A stretch of DNA of 64,000 nucleotides, taken from positions 338,939-402,938 of the forward strand of contig NZ_KI928919.1 of the NCBI RefSeq assembly GCF_000521215.1, written 5' to 3'. This DNA is from Labrenzia sp. DG1229. GTDB lineage: Bacteria; Pseudomonadota; Alphaproteobacteria; Rhizobiales; Stappiaceae. The notes under the pieces are model-generated. The model was not told where the DNA came from. It searched no databases and saw only the letters and a list, made by a program, of their open reading frames with translations. Below, in pieces: positions 60,274-64,000 of the stretch (positions within the stretch are counted from its first letter, which is position 1; each line of letters begins with the position of its first letter). Both the position numbers and the translations under genes were made by a program.

Positions 60274-61842
60274 TTGCCAAACAAGAAAATCAAATCTGTC
60301 TTCGCTGTTTCTTTGAGCCTTGTCGCCCTGGCGGCGATGGCATTTGCCATGCCCGTCAATCATGCGCAAGCTGCAGAAAAAACAATGCGTATCGCGGTGC
60401 CATTCGGGCCCAAGTCAAGTGTACCTGATCCCCGAGCAAGGCAAAATGGGTGGCTCAGCAATCGCGCCGGCGTCTCCGAAACGTTGGTCGGCCTTGGTTA
60501 TGACATGGCATTGCAGCCTCGGCTTGCCGAAAGCTTTTCAAATGTGTCTCCTACCGAGTGGAAGTTGACACTTCGAGCTAATGTCAAGTTTCACGACGGT
60601 TCCACAATGACGGCTGAGGATGTGAGAGCCTCGTTCGAAAAGCTGGATCAGGAGGGCCATCCGGCGCACAATCCGCGCTTGTCGAAATTACTTGGACTGG
60701 ACACCGTCACCGTTGAAGATCCTCACACGCTGGTGTTCAAGACAAAAACTCCAAATTCCGCGCTTCTATGGTCGTTGACCGAGCCATCGGCCGCAGTCAT
60801 GAAAGAAGGCACTGACGACCTGCCGCTTATTGGTACCGGTCCATTTGTTTTCGTCACTGCCGAAACCGACAAGACCTATCAGACACGAAAGTTTGCAGAC
60901 TATTGGGGCGGGGATCCAAAGCTGGACACCATCGTCATGGACGCACTTTCCGACTCATCCGTCGCAGCGCTCGCTCTGCAAGCCGGAGATGTCGATCTGG
61001 TTACCAATTATCCCGAACCGGATTTTGCTAGTTTGAAGAACAAGGGCGAAGGACAGCTGTTTTCCAACCCGACCACGAGGCTTTTCTTTTTTCAGGTCCG
61101 GACTGCCGATGGCCCGCTTGCCAATGAACCGTTGCGCACGGCGATATCCCTTGGCCTGGATCGTGAAACCATTGTTGCCGCTTCTTTGAGTGGCGTGGGC
61201 GGAGAAGTCGCCAACGGCATTTTCCCGACCTCAATGGAATCCTGGGCAAATTCCGGTCTTTCCCTGAAATACGACCCGGAACAAGCCAAAGCGGTTTTGG
61301 ATGAGGCCGGCATCAAGGACACCGACGGCGATGGCCATCGTGAGCTTGAGGGTGTCGAGATTTTACTCAAGATTCGTTCATACGAAGGTCGTGCGGCTCT
61401 GCGGCCCACGTTGGAAATCACCCAGGCCATGTTGCATCAGATCGGAATCAAGTCGGAGATTTCCATGGCCGAATATGACGCCAATAACGAGGCGTTGAAA
61501 GCCGGCGATATCCAGATGCACCTGCAAGCCTGGGGAACGGCACCACTCGGTGACCCGAACTATTTTCCAAGCACACTTGTTGAAACGGGCGTCGCGTACA
61601 ATTTTTCCGGTTACTCCAATCCCGAACTTGATGACCTTCTGGTGAAGGGCCGTGAAAGCTTCGACGATGAAGTGCGCAAGGATTACTATGATCGCATCCA
61701 GGAAATCATAAACACAGACCTGCCACTGATTCCGGTTTTTCACAAAACTCAGGTTTCTGTCGGAAACGGCAAAGTTGGCGGCTACCGGATCCATCCGGCT
61801 GAAACCTACCTTGTAACACCGGACCTGACGCTTGCGGACTGA
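60274..61842 (+). CDS. Nickel/peptide/opine-type ABC substrate-binding protein (SBP_bac_5)
   Basis: This 522-residue protein has a signal peptide (FAVSLSLVALAAMAFAMPVNHAQAA) and an SBP_bac_5 domain: MRIAVPFGPKSSVPDPRARQNGW, RAGVSETLVGLGYDMALQPRLAESF, VKFHDGSTMTAEDVRASFEKL, LPLIGTGPFVFV. The opening 'RIAVPFGPK...R.GVSETLVGL' is reminiscent of the NikA/CntA branch rather than DppA. I favour the TTG at 60274 because GGAG lies seven bases upstream; ATG 60247 is an alternative. It heads a plus-strand operon with two short ATPases and a permease. Confidence 0.85.
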   Translation: MPNKKIKSVFAVSLSLVALAAMAFAMPVNHAQAAEKTMRIAVPFGPKSSVPDPRARQNGWLSNRAGVSETLVGLGYDMALQPRLAESFSNVSPTEWKLTLRANVKFHDGSTMTAEDVRASFEKLDQEGHPAHNPRLSKLLGLDTVTVEDPHTLVFKTKTPNSALLWSLTEPSAAVMKEGTDDLPLIGTGPFVFVTAETDKTYQTRKFADYWGGDPKLDTIVMDALSDSSVAALALQAGDVDLVTNYPEPDFASLKNKGEGQLFSNPTTRLFFFQVRTADGPLANEPLRTAISLGLDRETIVAASLSGVGGEVANGIFPTSMESWANSGLSLKYDPEQAKAVLDEAGIKDTDGDGHRELEGVEILLKIRSYEGRAALRPTLEITQAMLHQIGIKSEISMAEYDANNEALKAGDIQMHLQAWGTAPLGDPNYFPSTLVETGVAYNFSGYSNPELDDLLVKGRESFDDEVRKDYYDRIQEIINTDLPLIPVFHKTQVSVGNGKVGGYRIHPAETYLVTPDLTLAD

Positions 61843-62635
61843 TAACAAAGCGCTGCTGAAAGTAGAAAGCCTGTCGGCGCGTATCGGCCGACAGGTTGTG
61901 CTCGATAATCTGAGTTTCGAAGTCAACCAGGGTGAATGCGTCGCGGTTGTTGGTGGTTCAGGAGCGGGCAAATCAACACTCCTAAGATGCCTGATGGGTC
62001 TGACCCGTCCGGCGAGGCCCTATCGCGGTTCCTTGTGGTTCGGGGGCGCGGAACGCTGTTTTGCATCGAAAAAGCAGCACGCCAAACCAGAAGGAATTGC
62101 TTTTGTCCCGCAAAATCCGGACCACGGATTTGATCCCCTCAAGCGCCTGAACTGGCAATGGCGCCAGGCAGCGCGAATCGTCACCGGAAGTCCCGGGTTC
62201 AGCGCTTCGCAACAGGACTTGCTGGATAGCCTGGGCCTTCGTTCCCTTGGCAGCAACTTTCCCCACCAGTGGAGCCGGGGTATGCAACAACGGCTGTTGT
62301 TGGGAATTGCACTGCTTGGTGAACCGCGGTTACTGATCCTTGATGAGCCCACATCCGCGCTTGACTCGTTGATTGCGGCCCAGGTCTTGCGCACGGTGAT
62401 GACTTACGCTCATGAGCAAGATGTTGCACTGCTGATCGTAACGCATGACCTGGCACTTGCAGCGCGCTTTGCGACGAGATCCGCGATCATGACAGCCGGG
62501 CGGATCGTGGAATTCGGCGAAACCTCAAAACTGCTGGATGAGCCGAACACGGCTTATGGAAAATTGCTGGTGAGCCATCGCAACTGGAAAGTTGCCGTGA
62601 GCCATGGAGATACCATTTCCGCTGCTGCGGAATGA
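61832..62635 (+). CDS. Nickel/peptide-type ABC transporter ATP-binding protein 1 (NikD/CntD-like)
   Basis: This 267-residue ATPase has Walker A VGGSGAGKSTLLRCLMG, Q-loop VPQNPDHGFDPLKRL, signature-like WSRGMQQRLLLGIAL (SRGMQ rather than SGGQ) and Walker B LLILDEPTSALDSL. It lacks the Cys-rich oligopeptide C terminus, giving the short NikD/CntD length. TTG 61832, overlapping the upstream stop, is the only start that keeps the N-terminal KVESLSARIG strand. Confidence 0.88.
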   Translation: MRTDNKALLKVESLSARIGRQVVLDNLSFEVNQGECVAVVGGSGAGKSTLLRCLMGLTRPARPYRGSLWFGGAERCFASKKQHAKPEGIAFVPQNPDHGFDPLKRLNWQWRQAARIVTGSPGFSASQQDLLDSLGLRSLGSNFPHQWSRGMQQRLLLGIALLGEPRLLILDEPTSALDSLIAAQVLRTVMTYAHEQDVALLIVTHDLALAARFATRSAIMTAGRIVEFGETSKLLDEPNTAYGKLLVSHRNWKVAVSHGDTISAAAE

Positions 62636-62644
62636 CTTGATATC

Positions 62645-63451
62645 ATGTTGCGTGTCAAAAACCTTCGTGTCCGCATTCACGGCAAGGCAATATTGGATGC
62701 AATTTCCTTCTGTGTGCAGCAGGGGCAAACTCTTTGCATCACCGGCGAGAGCGGTTCAGGAAAAAGCAGCTTGTTGCGTGCGCTGAACGGACTTTTGCCG
62801 GCGGAATTTGAAAGGCTGGCATTTCACCCCAAAACCAGCGAGCCGTCCGAACTCAAAGGACGATGGCAAGGTGCTCCCGGTTTGCCGGGTAGCCGGTGGG
62901 TCATGCAGGATCCGATAGCCGCTCTCAATCCGAAACTGCCGCTTGGAGTATCTATCGGGGAGAGTGTCTTTTCAAAGAGCCTTTCTGCGACAGAGTTAAA
63001 TGATGCGGTTTCAGAGGCAATGTCTGACGTCGAACTGCTTCCAGGACTTGCAGTCCGTCGCCCTTCAGAAGTCTCCCTGGGGCAGGCGCAACGTGCCTGT
63101 CTTGCCCGTGCGCTCGTTGCCCGGCCAGAGCTCATCTTTTTCGACGAGCCCCTCAGTGCACTCGATGCAATCGTTCAAAAGCAAGTGGCGGCCACGATGC
63201 GGCGTATTCAAATGCGGTATGGGACAACATTTATCATCGTGACCCACGATCTCGGGTTTGCAGCGACTTATGCCGATCATGTGCTTGTCTTGCGCAATGG
63301 CAAGGTAGAGGCCAACCAAAGCGCCGGAAATTTCTTCAAGTCCCCGGAAAGCCGATATTGCGAAGAGTTGCTTCTGGCTGCCACGGAGCTGGGTGGATTA
63401 CCAGAAGTCGTTCCAGCAACCCAAGGACCTGAGGTAGCTCGATCGTGTTGA
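62645..63451 (+). CDS. Nickel/peptide-type ABC transporter ATP-binding protein 2 (NikE/CntF-like)
   Basis: This 268-residue ATPase has Walker A TGESGSGKSSLLRALNG, Q-loop VMQDPIAALNPKLPLG, signature-like VSLGQAQRACLARALV (SLGQAQ; the usual SGGQ is altered) and Walker B LIFFDEPLSALDAI. It is short like its partner. The ATG is nine bases after the upstream stop. Both partners have non-canonical C-loops, a mild oddity of this operon. Confidence 0.88.
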   Translation: MLRVKNLRVRIHGKAILDAISFCVQQGQTLCITGESGSGKSSLLRALNGLLPAEFERLAFHPKTSEPSELKGRWQGAPGLPGSRWVMQDPIAALNPKLPLGVSIGESVFSKSLSATELNDAVSEAMSDVELLPGLAVRRPSEVSLGQAQRACLARALVARPELIFFDEPLSALDAIVQKQVAATMRRIQMRYGTTFIIVTHDLGFAATYADHVLVLRNGKVEANQSAGNFFKSPESRYCEELLLAATELGGLPEVVPATQGPEVARSC

Positions 63452-64000
63452 CATCGAGCCCGCGTGTTGCACCTTTTCTTTTTGCACTCTTCCGCCGACT
63501 TCTGAGTCTTTTCTGCGTCCTCCTTGGTGTGAGCCTCATTACGTTTGCAATGACCTACTTTGCACCAGGCGACAAAGCCGCAGCGATTGCTCATGCCCGC
63601 TATCCGGATGTTCAGGCTTTTCCGCCAGAAATTCTGGAAGGAATTCGCGAGGAATTCTCCTTGAACGAACCGTTCTTCGTTCAGTTCTTCCAGTGGTTGT
63701 TCCGTTTCTTCCAGGGTGAATTCGGCAATTCCTTCGCCTCCAACACGCCGGTTTGGGACATATTTGTCGGCAATGTCACCGAGACGCTCTCGCTCACGGC
63801 GACTGCGCTACTTATTGGACTGCTGGCCGCATTTGCACTCAGTTCAGTTGCTGTCTGGCGACCGGGCAGCCTTTTCGACCGGACAGCGGTCGCCCTGGCG
63901 TCAATCGGAGCGGCCATGCCGAACTATTGGCTCGGCCTGCTTCTGATCCTTTTGTTCGCAGCTCATTTGAATTGGCTTCCTGCCTATGGCTCCGGTTCAC
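63445..64000 (+). CDS. ABC transporter permease, DppB/NikB-like (3' end outside window)
   Basis: The start (GTG 63445 or TTG 63448) overlaps the ATPase stop. The 185 visible residues run to the edge: APFLFALFRRLLSLFCVLLGVSLITFAMTYFAPGDKA is the DppB/NikB N terminus, then FSLNEPFFVQFFQWLFRFFQGEFGNSF, a TLSLTATALLIGLLAAFAL helix, and ALASIGAAMPNYWLGLLLILLFA. It is the fourth gene of this transporter operon; a second permease is expected beyond the window. Confidence 0.9.
   Translation, partial: MLTSSPRVAPFLFALFRRLLSLFCVLLGVSLITFAMTYFAPGDKAAAIAHARYPDVQAFPPEILEGIREEFSLNEPFFVQFFQWLFRFFQGEFGNSFASNTPVWDIFVGNVTETLSLTATALLIGLLAAFALSSVAVWRPGSLFDRTAVALASIGAAMPNYWLGLLLILLFAAHLNWLPAYGSGS

Noticed and set aside
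1-64000. CRISPR arrays, tRNA/rRNA genes, insertion sequences, integrases
   Set aside because: Looked for regular spaced repeats, tRNA-like cloverleaf ends, transposase or integrase motifs and found none.

Overview
The window looks like a chromosomal stretch of a GC-rich alphaproteobacterium, most like the Roseibium/Labrenzia/Stappia group of Hyphomicrobiales. The evidence is a ClpS-ClpA pair, a short phasin, a D-Ala-D-Ala carboxypeptidase with a SPOR tail, a DUF1489 protein, a LiuR-type MerR regulator beside isovaleryl-CoA dehydrogenase, and many dense GTGA/ATGA overlaps. Taxonomy is inferred from gene content only. I saw no rRNA, tRNA, CRISPR array, insertion sequence or phage gene.

Layout. 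1-4.2 kb: the C-terminal end of a large protein cut by the window edge, a small secreted protein, the MgtE magnesium channel, and a divergent ohrR/ohr peroxide-defence pair with two operator-like palindromes. 4.3-13 kb: mostly single-domain metabolic genes, including a liuR-thioesterase-GNAT-isovaleryl-CoA dehydrogenase run, a SET-domain/cupin pair, an SDR, an agmatinase-like ureohydrolase, an ACT protein, a membrane-linked class III cyclase and a ClpP-like protease. 13-24 kb: a globin-like protein lacking the haem-ligand histidine, a YdcF protein, a second class III cyclase, a DUF599 protein, a TetR/DUF2306 divergent pair with twin operators, a VWA gene followed by a DnaJ-like gene split by a frameshift, and a DacF-type carboxypeptidase. 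24.3-28 kb: phasin with twin TGCA-type operators, then clpS-clpA. 28-34 kb: an SDR without the usual Tyr/Lys, azlC-azlD, a GST, a HIT protein, and an ArsR regulator divergent from a PLP decarboxylase. 33.7-38.9 kb: a pspA-yiaA-aas membrane-maintenance run divergent from a TetR regulator with twin operators. 38.9-40.4 kb: selO.

40.4-44.8 kb is the most unusual segment. After an AT-rich spacer come two adjacent genes. The first fuses a trypsin-like protease to a DRGH (NUC) nuclease. The second encodes a papain-like peptidase with a long C-terminal half I could not assign. I see no clear secretion signal in either, so this is a candidate two-gene effector or defence cassette.

45-50.6 kb: a secreted fasciclin protein, a quinone oxidoreductase, a BktB-like thiolase, small secreted proteins, and an ECF sigma/anti-sigma pair. 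50.6-59.8 kb: a pdxA remnant, then a minus-strand operon headed by a FadR-type GntR regulator, with two Dpp-type ATPases, a binding protein, two permeases, a gamma-glutamyltransferase and a DUF1028 protein; this looks like uptake and hydrolysis of gamma-glutamyl or other small peptides. 60-64 kb: divergent from it, a second Nik/Opp/Cnt-type ABC transporter (binding protein, two short ATPases, a permease running off the window), preceded by a weak Zur-like site.
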